A DNA stretch of 64,000 bases. Source: Methylotenera_A sp031422335. GTDB lineage: Bacteria > Pseudomonadota > Gammaproteobacteria > Burkholderiales > Methylophilaceae. This document shows positions 7,883 through 16,143 of this stretch, piece after piece. The first letter of the stretch is position 1; each line of letters opens with the position of its first letter. The stretch lies in NCBI GenBank assembly GCA_031422335.1, contig JANOQW010000011.1, positions 9,820 to 73,819 on the forward strand, in the 5' to 3' direction. A program made the translations under genes and the position numbers. The notes under the pieces are model-generated. The model did not search any database. It saw only the letters and a list, made by a program, of their open reading frames with translations, and was not told the origin of the DNA.

Positions 7883-10800
7883 ATGCCCAAACTCATCAAA
7901 TATGCACTTTATGGCATCAGCGGCATTGTTTTATTGATGCTATTAGTCGCAGCCTACTTTGCCATGACCTTTAACCCCAACGACTACAAAGATGACATCA
8001 TCAAGCTGGTCAAAGATAAAAAAGAGCGTACGCTGAATATCGAAGGTGACATTCAACTAAGTTACTGGCCAAAAATTGGTGCCGATCTCGGCAAGCTTTC
8101 CCTCTCTGAACACAAATCTGACGCCGTTTTTGCCTCAGTAAACAATGTAAAAGTAGCGCTGGCGGTGTTGCCGCTGCTGAAAAAACAACTAGTTATTGAT
8201 ACTATTTATGTCGATGGCGCCAAAGCGAATGTGGTTAAACGCAAAGATGGAAGCTTTAACTTTGACGATTTAATCAGTAAAGATGAGGAAGAATCAGAGC
8301 AATTTAAGTTTGATGTCGATGGCGTAAACGTCACAAATTCTGAGGTGAAATACAGTGACGAAAGCACAGGCGCCAAATATAACGTAAGCAAATTTAACAT
8401 GAAATCCGGCCACATTGCCTTAGCCGAGCCAGTGGATTTAGAAACTGATTTTACGCTAACCGCTAATCAGCCTGAAACCGCCGCCAATATTCAGCTTAAA
8501 GGTAATTTTTTGGTCAACCCCGAAACCAAGCATTTTAAGGTAAAAGGTTTAGATAGCCACATTGTGGGCGATATGCTAAACGGCACCGACATGGATATTA
8601 AAGCCAGTGGCGATGTGGATGCCAAGCCAGAATTGATGGAATTTTTAGTAGATGATTTAAAATTTGTTGCCAGCGGCATGTTTGATGGCGCCAAGCAAAG
8701 CATAGATTTAAACGCACCAGCACTGACCATTTTAAAAGACGAAGTTTCGAGCAAAAAAGTGACTGTGAGCCTAAGCCAAGACAAAGCGGGTGAAATTTTT
8801 AAAGTCAATATGGTGCTAGCCGACATGAAGGGTTCGCCCAAAGCCTTGCAAAGCAGCGGTATCACCGGTGATTTATCTGCTGTGCAAGGTAAACGTACAG
8901 TCACCGGAAAGTTCTCTTCCCCATTTAGCGGCAATATTGAAAACCTAATATTCGACCTGCCAAAACTGGCAGGCAATTTAGACATAAAAGACCCCAGCTT
9001 GCCAAATGGTGGCATGAAAGGCAGCTTTAATTTGGGCGCGCATACCGAGATTAAAAATGAGCTGGCCAATAGCCAGTTTAACTTGAATATTGATGGCGTC
9101 AGCAAAATTACGGGGGATATTAATGTAGCGGGTTTTAAACAATCTAATATTAAATTTAACTTAAATGCCGACAAACTGGATTTGAATAAACTGTTGGCAA
9201 ATTCTAGCGCGCCTGCTAAAGCCACTACTAATAAGTCTGACCAAGAAAAATCAAATGGGCTGTCTGCCCTTAAAAACATGAAAATTGATGGCAAGTTGGC
9301 TGTGGGCAGTATTTTGTATGAAAAATATCGTGTGTCTGGCCTAAACGTCGCCATAAAAGCCGATGGTGAAAAGCTGGCCTTGAGTGGCTTAAATGTAAAA
9401 GTGGATGACAGCCAAATTAAAGGCAATTTGGGCATTAGCAATTTTGCTAAACCGCTTTACACGTTTGATATTGATGTTGACCAAGTGGATGTAGATAAAT
9501 ACGCAGCTGCTGCGCCCGCCAAATCTGCGGCAGCCCAAAAAGAAACATCTGCCAAACCGCTCGATTTAAGCGCGCTTAAAGCCTTAAATGCAGACGGTAG
9601 CATTCGCGTGGGTAGCTTGAAATATGGCAAAACCAAGGCCAGTAATGTGAATATTCAGCTAAAAGCCGATGGCGAAAAACTCAATTTAAACCCGCTAAGT
9701 GCCAAAGTGGACGACAGCCAAATTAAAGGTAGCTTTGGTATTACCCAATTTAGTAAACCTAAGTTTTTATTCGACATTGATATCGATACCTTGGACGCCA
9801 ATAAATATGCAGATTCTGGCGATGCTAATAAGGCCTCGAATGACAACTCAAGTGGATTAAGCGGCTTAAAAACTTTATTGGTCGATGGTAATTTGCGTAT
9901 TGGCAGCCTTAAATACGACAAATACCAAATTAGCGGTTTAAAAGCTGGGCTAAAAGCCGATGGCCAAAAACTAAGCTTAAATCCTTTAATCGCAAAGGTA
10001 GATGACAGCCAAATTAACGCCAATTTAGCTATTAGCCAATTTAACAACCCTACTTATAATTTTGACATTAAAATCGACCGCCTAGATGCCGACCGCTACA
10101 TTGCCAAAGGCGACCCAAAAGCCAAAAGCAGTGGCGACACGCCGATAGATTTGACCGCGCTAAAAAAGTTGAACGCCACTGGCGAGGCCAAAATTGGCTG
10201 GCTTAAACTCGCCAATGTTAAAACCGAGAACGTCAACCTTGGCCTAAAAGTGGGCGATGGTATAGCCACGCTGTCACCATTTGCCGCCAACTTATATGGT
10301 GGCAGCATGAGCGGTACGCTAAAAGTGGACGCGCGCGCCACGCCCAGTATTGCATTTAAACAAAATATGAAGGGTGTCTCGGTTGGGCCACTCATGGTAG
10401 ATGCCATTAAAAATGACATGCTAAGTGGTACAGGCACAGTGAACATTGACGTGATTACCGCTGGCAACACAGTGAGCGCGCTTAAAAAAGGTTTGGCTGG
10501 TAATGCCGCACTTAATTTGACCGATGGCGCCATTAAGGGCGTGGATATTGCGGGTAGCATTCGCGACCTTAAAAGCAAAGTGAACATTCTTGGCAAAAAA
10601 GACGCAAGTGGCGACAAAAGCAAAAAAACGGATTTTAGTGAGCTGACCGCCACTTTTGACATTAAAAATGGCGTGGCGCATAACGAAGACTTGGCCATGA
10701 AAGCGCCTGTGTTGCGCCTAGCCAAAGGCGATAGCCGTGGCGATATTGATATTGGCAACGAAACCATTAATTACCTAGCCAAACCGACGGTGGTGAAATC

Positions 10801-11155
10801 GCTTAAAGGCCAAGGCGGTGCAGATTTAGACGAATTAAGCGGCATTGCGATACCAGTAAAAATTACCGGTACTTTTGCTAACCCTAAATACGGCATGGAT
10901 TTTGCTGCCATCGGCGGTGCGCTGGCGCAATCTAAACTATTGGACAAAGTAGGCGGCGAAAAAGGTGCGGCGGCTAAAGAACTATTGAGTGGCGATAACA
11001 AAGTAGATGCGCTTAAAGATTTGCTAGGCAAAAAGAAAAAAGGTGCTGATGCCGCGCCAGCTGCGCCATTAGAAGGTGAAGCCGCACCTGCAGAAAAACC
11101 TAAATCAGTAGAAGAAAAAGCTGAGAAGAAACTGAAAGACCTGCTTAAGTTTTAA
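7883..11155 (+). CDS. AsmA family protein with tandemly repeated middle region
   Basis: Large envelope protein anchored by one N-terminal helix (residues about 8-28, YALYGISGIVLLMLLVAAYF), with the AsmA N-terminal domain (NIEGDIQLSYWPKIGADLG) and the AsmA C-terminal domain (GNAALNLTDGAIKGVDI, residues about 880-1010). AsmA-like proteins are thought to form beta-groove bridges that affect phospholipid transport to the outer membrane. At 1090 residues it is far longer than E. coli AsmA (617). The middle (residues about 462-830) holds four copies of a roughly 100-residue unit. The C-terminus is Ala/Pro/Lys/Glu-rich and low in complexity. mutY starts two bases after the stop, so the two are co-transcribed. 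Confidence 0.9.
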   Translation: MPKLIKYALYGISGIVLLMLLVAAYFAMTFNPNDYKDDIIKLVKDKKERTLNIEGDIQLSYWPKIGADLGKLSLSEHKSDAVFASVNNVKVALAVLPLLKKQLVIDTIYVDGAKANVVKRKDGSFNFDDLISKDEEESEQFKFDVDGVNVTNSEVKYSDESTGAKYNVSKFNMKSGHIALAEPVDLETDFTLTANQPETAANIQLKGNFLVNPETKHFKVKGLDSHIVGDMLNGTDMDIKASGDVDAKPELMEFLVDDLKFVASGMFDGAKQSIDLNAPALTILKDEVSSKKVTVSLSQDKAGEIFKVNMVLADMKGSPKALQSSGITGDLSAVQGKRTVTGKFSSPFSGNIENLIFDLPKLAGNLDIKDPSLPNGGMKGSFNLGAHTEIKNELANSQFNLNIDGVSKITGDINVAGFKQSNIKFNLNADKLDLNKLLANSSAPAKATTNKSDQEKSNGLSALKNMKIDGKLAVGSILYEKYRVSGLNVAIKADGEKLALSGLNVKVDDSQIKGNLGISNFAKPLYTFDIDVDQVDVDKYAAAAPAKSAAAQKETSAKPLDLSALKALNADGSIRVGSLKYGKTKASNVNIQLKADGEKLNLNPLSAKVDDSQIKGSFGITQFSKPKFLFDIDIDTLDANKYADSGDANKASNDNSSGLSGLKTLLVDGNLRIGSLKYDKYQISGLKAGLKADGQKLSLNPLIAKVDDSQINANLAISQFNNPTYNFDIKIDRLDADRYIAKGDPKAKSSGDTPIDLTALKKLNATGEAKIGWLKLANVKTENVNLGLKVGDGIATLSPFAANLYGGSMSGTLKVDARATPSIAFKQNMKGVSVGPLMVDAIKNDMLSGTGTVNIDVITAGNTVSALKKGLAGNAALNLTDGAIKGVDIAGSIRDLKSKVNILGKKDASGDKSKKTDFSELTATFDIKNGVAHNEDLAMKAPVLRLAKGDSRGDIDIGNETINYLAKPTVVKSLKGQGGADLDELSGIAIPVKITGTFANPKYGMDFAAIGGALAQSKLLDKVGGEKGAAAKELLSGDNKVDALKDLLGKKKKGADAAPAAPLEGEAAPAEKPKSVEEKAEKKLKDLLKF
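9268..10356 (+). repeat. Four tandem coding repeats of about 100 codons in the AsmA gene
   Basis: Units start near 9268, 9575, 9865 and 10160. Each opens with LK.L..DG...VGSLKY or a variant, passes KADG.KL.LNPL.AKVDDSQIKG (well kept in the first three, degenerate in the fourth) and closes with F.IDID.LDA.KY. The units are separated by Ala/Ser/Lys-rich linkers. Confidence 0.85.
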
Positions 11156-11157
11156 AT

Positions 11158-12183
11158 ATGCCTAATTTTGCCAATGCCATTATCGCTTGGCAAAAACAGC
11201 ATGGCCGCCACCATTTGCCTTGGCAAAACACTAGCGACCCTTATGCTATTTGGGTATCAGAGATCATGCTGCAGCAAACGCAAGTGGCAGCGGTGATTGG
11301 ATATTATGCCAAATTCATGCGTTGCTTCCCCAATATCCATGCGCTTGCTGGCGCCACGCAAGATGAAGTATTGCAACATTGGAGTGGCTTAGGTTATTAC
11401 AGCCGCGCGCGTAATTTGCACGCTGCTGCACAAAAAATTATGGATGATTTTGCTGGTGTTTTTCCCACTGATTTTGACGATATTTTAAGCCTGCCTGGTA
11501 TTGGCCGTTCTACTGCCGCCGCTATATCTACTTTTGCCCTTAATCAACCACAACCCATATTAGACGGTAATGTAAAACGTGTTTTTGCGCGGTATTTTAA
11601 TATTTCGGGCTGGCCCAGCCTACCAAAAGTAGAGGCCGCAATGTGGCAAATTGCAGCGCGTGAAAACCCGAATGGCTTAAATCCAACAGCAAGCGCGATT
11701 GCTTACACCCAAGGCTTAATGGATTTAGGCGCCACATTGTGTACGCGTACAAAACCAAACTGCCCTGCCTGCCCCGTCAATACTTGCTGTGTAGCACTAG
11801 CAAATAATACTGTAAAAAACTTACCGACGCCCAAACCACGAAAAACGATTCCTGAGCGCAGTGTTTATTTGTTAGTCTATAAAAATGCTAACGACATCAT
11901 GCTGGAGAAGCGCGCCAATACTGGCGTTTGGGGCGGCTTATGGAGCTTTCCTGAGACTGTCACGCTAGCAAATAGCGGCCAAGAAAAAACACAGTTGCTA
12001 GCTAAATTTACCCACACCTTTACCCATTTTAAGTTGCACATTCAGCCTGTACTCATTCAAACTGGCAAACAAGAAAATGCACCAAACAGTTTATGGTTAG
12101 ACATTGACGAGGCAATTGAAGCAGCGATTCCCACGCCAGTGCGTAAAATTTTGCTCGCATTAAAAAGCAAAAAAGCAGCTTAA
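11158..12183 (+). CDS. mutY: Adenine DNA glycosylase MutY
   Basis: Removes adenine mispaired with 8-oxoguanine. The 341 residues show the helix-hairpin-helix glycosylase fold: WQKQHGRHHLPWQ, the catalytic-Glu region SEIMLQQTQVAAVIGYY (Glu near residue 38), the hairpin LPGIGRSTAAAI, the metal-site Asp in LDGNVKRVFAR and the [4Fe-4S] ligands C-x6-C-x2-C-x5-C (CTRTKPNCPACPVNTC). The NUDIX-like C-terminal 8-oxoG recognition domain follows (VYLLVYKN, KRANTGVWGGLWSFPE). Its ATG is two bases from the AsmA stop. A hairpin terminator overlaps its own stop codon. Confidence 0.97.
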   Translation: MPNFANAIIAWQKQHGRHHLPWQNTSDPYAIWVSEIMLQQTQVAAVIGYYAKFMRCFPNIHALAGATQDEVLQHWSGLGYYSRARNLHAAAQKIMDDFAGVFPTDFDDILSLPGIGRSTAAAISTFALNQPQPILDGNVKRVFARYFNISGWPSLPKVEAAMWQIAARENPNGLNPTASAIAYTQGLMDLGATLCTRTKPNCPACPVNTCCVALANNTVKNLPTPKPRKTIPERSVYLLVYKNANDIMLEKRANTGVWGGLWSFPETVTLANSGQEKTQLLAKFTHTFTHFKLHIQPVLIQTGKQENAPNSLWLDIDEAIEAAIPTPVRKILLALKSKKAA

Positions 12184-12195
12184 GCTGCTTTTTTG
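12171..12195. terminator. Rho-independent terminator over the mutY stop codon
   Basis: Perfect palindrome AAAAGCAGC-TTAA-GCTGCTTTT followed by T residues. The TAA stop of mutY is in its loop. It can also serve the small gene arriving on the minus strand. Confidence 0.85.
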
Positions 12196-12217
12196 TGCGG
12201 CAATTTACCAAAATAAC

Positions 12218-12448
12218 CTAGTGCAAGCGCGATTGCAAAATCTTATCGGCCAGCATTTGAAAGCGTGGCGAAACAAACTTACGTGCTTGCTCGCCCGCAT
12301 CGGCAATATTGAGCAACTCCTCAATCGCCGACCTAAAACCCAGCTCAAATAACCAGTAATCTTGCTGATCGATGGCAGATTTCTTATCGGTATTCACATC
12401 TGCACACAGCCGCTCAAAAGCCTCCATACACACATTGCGTTCTGCCAT
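12218..12448 (-). CDS. Hypothetical protein, 76 residues
   Basis: Not recognised. The reading frame is open from a TTG at 12475, but a strong ribosome-binding site (TTGGGAGG, four bases before ATG) places the start at 12448, giving MAERNVCMEAFERLC.... The product is charged and mostly helical, with no signal peptide or membrane segment. It lies between mutY (convergent) and the Fae paralogue on the same strand, about 120 bases downstream, so the two could share a transcript. No function is proposed. Confidence 0.6.
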   Translation of the reverse strand: MAERNVCMEAFERLCADVNTDKKSAIDQQDYWLFELGFRSAIEELLNIADAGEQARKFVSPRFQMLADKILQSRLH

Positions 12449-12567
12449 ATTGCCTCCCAAAGCTACAAAATTCAATTAATTACTAATATATTAAAACACC
12501 TACTAGCTTTGTCAATCACTCAATCAGCTAGTTCTTAAGCAGTTATATTTTTACTTACTTTTGATGT

Positions 12568-13119
12568 TTATTTCTGATCCCAACTATCTTCCCACATGCA
12601 GTGTTTAATTTTGTGACGATTAGCAATCAGTTCTTCAATGCTAGGCTCGTCATTTAATGCGCGTTTTAACGCCAATTTAATCGCATCATAGTTATTTTTA
12701 TACATATCTGCTTTGTCTAAGGTGCCGGCTTTTTCTAGGTCAATACAGCCTGGGTCTATCCATAGCAAGGCAATAATACACAAATCATTCACTTGGTCTT
12801 TTGGAATAATACCTTCGATTACCGCATCTAAAATGCCATCGGCTACGCCTGCTTGCACCACGCCACCAAACAAACCGACATCAGTGCTGCCTTTTAGCGT
12901 CACTTTTGGCACCATCATGCAGGCAGGGCGCACCAATTGGTTGATGTCGCGCACTGCAAACATGGCAGTGTGGCCTTTGCTTTGTGCCATTAAATTGGCA
13001 AATGCCTGGCCGACTGGGCCATCTACAGCACCGATTAAAATTTCTGGCATGGCTGCAGTCACGTCTTTGCCTTCCGTGTATAGCGTGGCTTCGCCGGCTT
13101 TAAAAATGATTTTTGACAT
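12568..13119 (-). CDS. Formaldehyde-activating enzyme (Fae) family protein, divergent paralogue
   Basis: Fae proper joins formaldehyde to tetrahydromethanopterin in methylotrophs. The 183-residue product has the Fae fold signatures: an N-terminal strand with ILIGAVDGPVGQAFANLMA, a central MMVPKVTLKGSTDVGLFGGVVQAGVADGILDAV, EGIIPKDQVNDLCIIALLWI and KLALKRALNDEPS. Compared with classical Fae as I remember it (AHIDLIIG near residue 22), the conserved histidine proposed as catalytic seems to be replaced by Met (AAMPEILIG), and the loop between strands is longer. It may be a Fae2/Fae3-type paralogue with another role. It is monocistronic or linked only to the small gene downstream. Its presence supports a methylotroph as source. 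Confidence 0.85.
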   Translation of the reverse strand: MSKIIFKAGEATLYTEGKDVTAAMPEILIGAVDGPVGQAFANLMAQSKGHTAMFAVRDINQLVRPACMMVPKVTLKGSTDVGLFGGVVQAGVADGILDAVIEGIIPKDQVNDLCIIALLWIDPGCIDLEKAGTLDKADMYKNNYDAIKLALKRALNDEPSIEELIANRHKIKHCMWEDSWDQK

Positions 13120-13233
13120 AATGCTCTCTTTGTGTGGGTTAAAAATAATGCGTTAAAAAATAATGATTTAAAGTAATGTATTATTTTACCAAAAACGCTG
13201 TTGCAGTTTCAATTTTCTGTATTAAAAACCAAG

Positions 13234-13674
13234 TTATATTTGCAACAGCATATCTACATGCGGAATATCTACATCGCAATATACGCCACTTACTTGCATA
13301 AACCCGGCTTTTTCATAAAACGCAATGGCATGCGTTTGTGCCGATAATGTGATTTGCTTTGCGCCATGTGTTTTGCATATGGCCACCGCAGCCAATAGCA
13401 GAGCGGCTCCCAGGCCATGCCCTCGATACTGTTTTAGCACTGCCATGCGGCCAATTTTGTGATAATCGATAATACGCAAGCAAGCTATGGGCTGAGTTTC
13501 TAAATTTAAGTCATCTAGCGTTGCCAGCAAATGTACCGCCGTTGCGTCAATGTCATCCCACTCAAATTCTGGCGTCACTGCTTGTTCCACTATAAATACA
13601 GGCGTACGCACTGCGCGCAACTGCGTCTGATGGCTTGCCCACGTCACCACTTGAATATTAAACTTATCACTCAA
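13234..13674 (-). CDS. GNAT family N-acetyltransferase (ElaA/YjcF-like)
   Basis: 146-residue single-domain acetyltransferase using acetyl-CoA; the substrate is unknown. Visible motifs are the family opening R.PVFIVEQAV (YjcF/ElaA type), the pyrophosphate-binding loop QYRGHGLGAALL (R/Q-x2-G-x-G/A) at residues about 79-90, and the closing HAIAFYEKAGFMQVSG typical of GNAT motif B. The start MSDKFN is the only good ATG. It faces the DoxX gene divergently, 113 bases away. Confidence 0.85.
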   Translation of the reverse strand: MSDKFNIQVVTWASHQTQLRAVRTPVFIVEQAVTPEFEWDDIDATAVHLLATLDDLNLETQPIACLRIIDYHKIGRMAVLKQYRGHGLGAALLLAAVAICKTHGAKQITLSAQTHAIAFYEKAGFMQVSGVYCDVDIPHVDMLLQI

Positions 13675-13787
13675 TTTGAACTGCTCTTATCCATGATTTG
13701 TACTTGCAGAGGCTTAAGCTAACAGGCATTATGCTGGTTTATTGTGCTTGTTTTTTATTCACGGGTTAAATTTTTAAAGGTTTACAC

Positions 13788-14174
13788 ATGCAAAAGTATC
13801 ATACAGCAGCAGCAGCGCGCATTATGTTGGCACTGGTTTTTTTAGGTTTAGTGGTTTTAAAACTGGCCGAGATTACTAACAATCCAAATGGTTATTTGCA
13901 ATATCAAATGACTTTAGGTCAATTTGGCTTACCTAGTATTTTTGCGCCTTTATTAATTTTAGTGCAATTAGTCGGTAGTCTTGCCTTACTGGTGGGCTAT
14001 AAAACCAAACTAGTTGCCAGAGTTTTAATGGGCTTAGCGCTTTTTACCGCCGTTGTGCTTGGCCGCGTCATTCCAGATATGTTCTTTTTATATTTAGGCA
14101 TTGCGGGCGGTATGTGGCTGTTAAGCTTGTATCCACAAACTGCTTACAGCCTTGATGGCCTGAATAATAAATAA
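13788..14174 (+). CDS. DoxX-like membrane protein
   Basis: 128-residue membrane protein with four hydrophobic helices (starting ARIMLALVFLGLVVLKLAEI, then FAPLLILVQLVGSLALLVGY, RVLMGLALFTAVVLG and FFLYLGIAGGMWLLSL), the layout of DoxX/DoxD-like small proteins. The polar loop NGYLQYQMTLGQFGLP after helix 1 is also typical of this group. The biochemical role is unknown for most members, some of which work with redox enzymes. An AAAGG site precedes the ATG. Its 3' side ends in the dispersed hairpin repeat with a T run. Confidence 0.8.
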   Translation: MQKYHTAAAARIMLALVFLGLVVLKLAEITNNPNGYLQYQMTLGQFGLPSIFAPLLILVQLVGSLALLVGYKTKLVARVLMGLALFTAVVLGRVIPDMFFLYLGIAGGMWLLSLYPQTAYSLDGLNNK

Positions 14175-14213
14175 GTTTACTTGAAGAAAAGCTGACCTTT
14201 AATTCTTAAAAAG

Positions 14214-14256
14214 AAATGCCCTGCAGACCGCATGGATATTGGTCTGTAGGGCATTT
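14214..14256 (+). repeat. Dispersed hairpin repeat, copy A
   Basis: Arms AAATGCCCTGCAGACC and GGTCTGTAGGGCATTT pair over 16 positions (one G-T) around the loop GCATGGATATT. A T run follows, so this copy can also serve as terminator for the DoxX gene. Confidence 0.9.
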
Positions 14257-14303
14257 TTTCGATGTTAAGTTGGTCTTAAAAAATACATTTTTAGACTAAC
14301 TTG

Positions 14304-15257
14304 TTATTCCCACTCTAAAGCGGGGAATATATTATTCACATTACGCCGATTGGCAATTTCAAACAACAACCATTTGCTTTTTTCGCTGGCCGCTGCCGTA
14401 TTCATCGCGCTTTCCATGCTGTCACCTTTTTTAATGCTGGCGCGAATATCTGCCAATAACACCTTAAAATAATTTTGCGCGTTATCGATGGCTCTCACGC
14501 CATCTACATTATTTTTTTGCACAGGGCCATGGCCTGGCACCAATATGTTAAATGGCAGCGTTTTTAGCGTTTCTAGCTCGGCTATCAAGCCTTTAATATC
14601 CCCCTCAATCACTGGCGTACGCTCAATAAAAACAAAATCACCCGTAAATAGCGTCTGCGTTTTGCTGTCTTGCACGGTGATATCAGTATTAGTGTGCGCA
14701 TTGGGGTGCGCCGTTACTTTTAACTCTCTACCGCCCAAGTCCAGTGTTTCTACAGATTTCACCGTCACTGTTGGCGCCACAATATCGGTACCTTTGGCTT
14801 CTGTACCCAAAAAGCGTTTGTTCAGTTTATCGTAACCATCTTTACGCGTAAACATGGCTTGCTCTAGCTTGTCATGACCAATAAATTTAGCCTTGTCCTC
14901 AGTAAACGCAGCGTTGCCAAAGATATGGTCTGGGTGCACATGTGTATTAATCACATATAGAATCGGTTTATCGGTGATTTTTTTAATCTCGGCACGTAAT
15001 TGTTGGCCTACTTTTAGGCTGCCGCCAGTGTCTATCACCGCCACGCCTTTTTCACCCACCACAAAGCTAATGTTGCAAATATCACCTTGGTAACCTTCAT
15101 CAATATCTAAATGTTCGCCTTGGTGCACATAAATGCCGTTACCTAAATCTTGTAGTGCAAAGCCAGTTTTAGCTGCCGCTTGTGCGGCAGGCTGATTGGC
15201 AGCACAAGAAGCCAATATCAACATGCTAAACGTAAAAATATTCAGTAAAATTCTCAT
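14304..15257 (-). CDS. Exported MBL-fold metallo-hydrolase (quinoprotein-relay type)
   Basis: 317-residue metallo-beta-lactamase-fold protein with a lipoprotein signal peptide (MRILLNIFTFSMLILASC, Cys 18), so periplasmic or envelope-bound. The zinc ligands are in INTHVHPDHIFGN (H-x-H-x-D-H), then the later His in AHPNAHTNTD and the Asp in FTGDFVFIE, and the last His in VPGHGPVQ. It resembles SoxH-like and quinoprotein relay system zinc hydrolases that accompany PQQ-dependent oxidation in methylotrophs, but no PQQ gene is nearby and the substrate is unknown. The cytochrome b561 gene is divergent, 110 bases away. Confidence 0.85.
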   Translation of the reverse strand: MRILLNIFTFSMLILASCAANQPAAQAAAKTGFALQDLGNGIYVHQGEHLDIDEGYQGDICNISFVVGEKGVAVIDTGGSLKVGQQLRAEIKKITDKPILYVINTHVHPDHIFGNAAFTEDKAKFIGHDKLEQAMFTRKDGYDKLNKRFLGTEAKGTDIVAPTVTVKSVETLDLGGRELKVTAHPNAHTNTDITVQDSKTQTLFTGDFVFIERTPVIEGDIKGLIAELETLKTLPFNILVPGHGPVQKNNVDGVRAIDNAQNYFKVLLADIRASIKKGDSMESAMNTAAASEKSKWLLFEIANRRNVNNIFPALEWE

Positions 15258-15367
15258 TCTGTTTCCTTGTCTATACCGGCCAGTGAAGTTACTATTACAA
15301 TAATGCTAAATCGCTATTATGCGCTGTGATGCTTGTCACACAAGCACTTATTTATTAAAGGATTATT

Positions 15368-15961
15368 ATGGATTACGCCACTACGCGCTATACAAAAACC
15401 GCCAAAATTTTGCATTGGTTGATTGCCATCGCCATTTTTGGCATGTTCGCATTGGGCTGGTATATGCACGATTTGCCTAAAGAAGCGCCCAAACAAATAG
15501 CTTATGATTTATTCGATTGGGGTATTTACACTTGGCAATTGGCCGAAGAGGTCAGCCCGCGTACGTTTTATTTCAATCTACATAAATCGATTGGCGTGAC
15601 TATTTTTGCGCTGATTTTATTCAGAATTTTTTGGCGCATCACCCACAAAGCGCCCGCCATGTTAGCTTCTTATAAAGCATGGGAGAGCAAATTGGCCAGC
15701 CGTGTGCACCGTTTATTGTATGTGCTAATGATTGCGTTGCCACTTAGCGGCGTTATTATGGCGGTGGCCAGCAAATACGGCATTAAATGGTTTGGGCTAG
15801 AGTTTATTGGCGGCCTAGATAACACACCATTGCGCGAGGCCTTTAAAGAAGTGCACGAAATTGTCGGCTTGCTAATTTTGCTGGTGCTGGTGTTACATAT
15901 TTTGGGCGCGCTAAAGCACAAGTTTATAGACAAAGATGAAACTTTAGACAGGATGTTGTAA
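15368..15961 (+). CDS. Cytochrome b561 family protein
   Basis: Diheme b-type inner-membrane electron carrier, probably moving electrons between quinol and a periplasmic acceptor. The 197 residues start RYTKTAKILHWLIAIAIFGMFALGWYMHD (helix 1, heme His in LHW). Helix 2 has FYFNLHKSIGVTIFALILFRIFWR, helix 3 HRLLYVLMIALPLSGVIM and helix 4 VHEIVGLLILLVLVLHILGALKHKF, giving the four-helix layout with paired histidines. It is preceded by AAAGGA and followed by a strong terminator. Divergent from the exported metallo-hydrolase. Confidence 0.92.
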   Translation: MDYATTRYTKTAKILHWLIAIAIFGMFALGWYMHDLPKEAPKQIAYDLFDWGIYTWQLAEEVSPRTFYFNLHKSIGVTIFALILFRIFWRITHKAPAMLASYKAWESKLASRVHRLLYVLMIALPLSGVIMAVASKYGIKWFGLEFIGGLDNTPLREAFKEVHEIVGLLILLVLVLHILGALKHKFIDKDETLDRML

Positions 15962-15976
15962 TTGGATTTAGAATGC

Positions 15977-16003
15977 AAAAAGCCCGCTGTCGCGGGCTTT
16001 TTT
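15977..16003 (+). terminator. Rho-independent terminator after cytochrome b561
   Basis: AAAAAGCCCGC-TGTC-GCGGGCTTTTTT hairpin with T run. Confidence 0.92.
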
Positions 16004-16020
16004 ATTATCTAAATTTGCAT

Positions 16021-16055
16021 GCTCTGTAAGCCTTATGGATATTGGCTTGCAGAGC
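16021..16055 (+). repeat. Dispersed hairpin repeat, copy B
   Basis: Arms GCTCTGTAAGCC and GGCTTGCAGAGC (one T-G pair) around TTATGGATATT. The arm sequence differs from copy A on both sides together (AAGCC/GGCTT against AGACC/GGTCT), so pairing is preserved. Confidence 0.88.
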
Positions 16056-16075
16056 AGCATTTTGGCGTACGAATA

Positions 16076-16121
16076 ATGAACTTTAGTTCATATATTCTAC
16101 GGACAAGACCTTTACGGTCTT
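16076..16121. repeat. Two small adjacent hairpins downstream of hemE
   Basis: ATGAAC-TTTA-GTTCAT (16076-16091) and AAGACC-TTTAC-GGTCTT (16105-16121) follow each other between copy B and the 3' end of hemE. Neither has a clear T run for either strand. Function unknown; they may be part of a larger repeat unit with copy B. Confidence 0.5.
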
Positions 16122-16143
16122 TGCTTAATGCATTTATAGCTGT

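Noticed and set aside
8590..8602. CATGGATATT in the AsmA gene as a further repeat copy
   Set aside because: Only the ten loop bases match; no arms on either side.
8491..9441. 316-codon open frame antisense to the AsmA gene, and a 223-codon one at 10096-10767
   Set aside because: They are by-products of the repetitive, stop-poor AsmA coding sequence; composition is Leu/Ser/Pro-rich without any domain.
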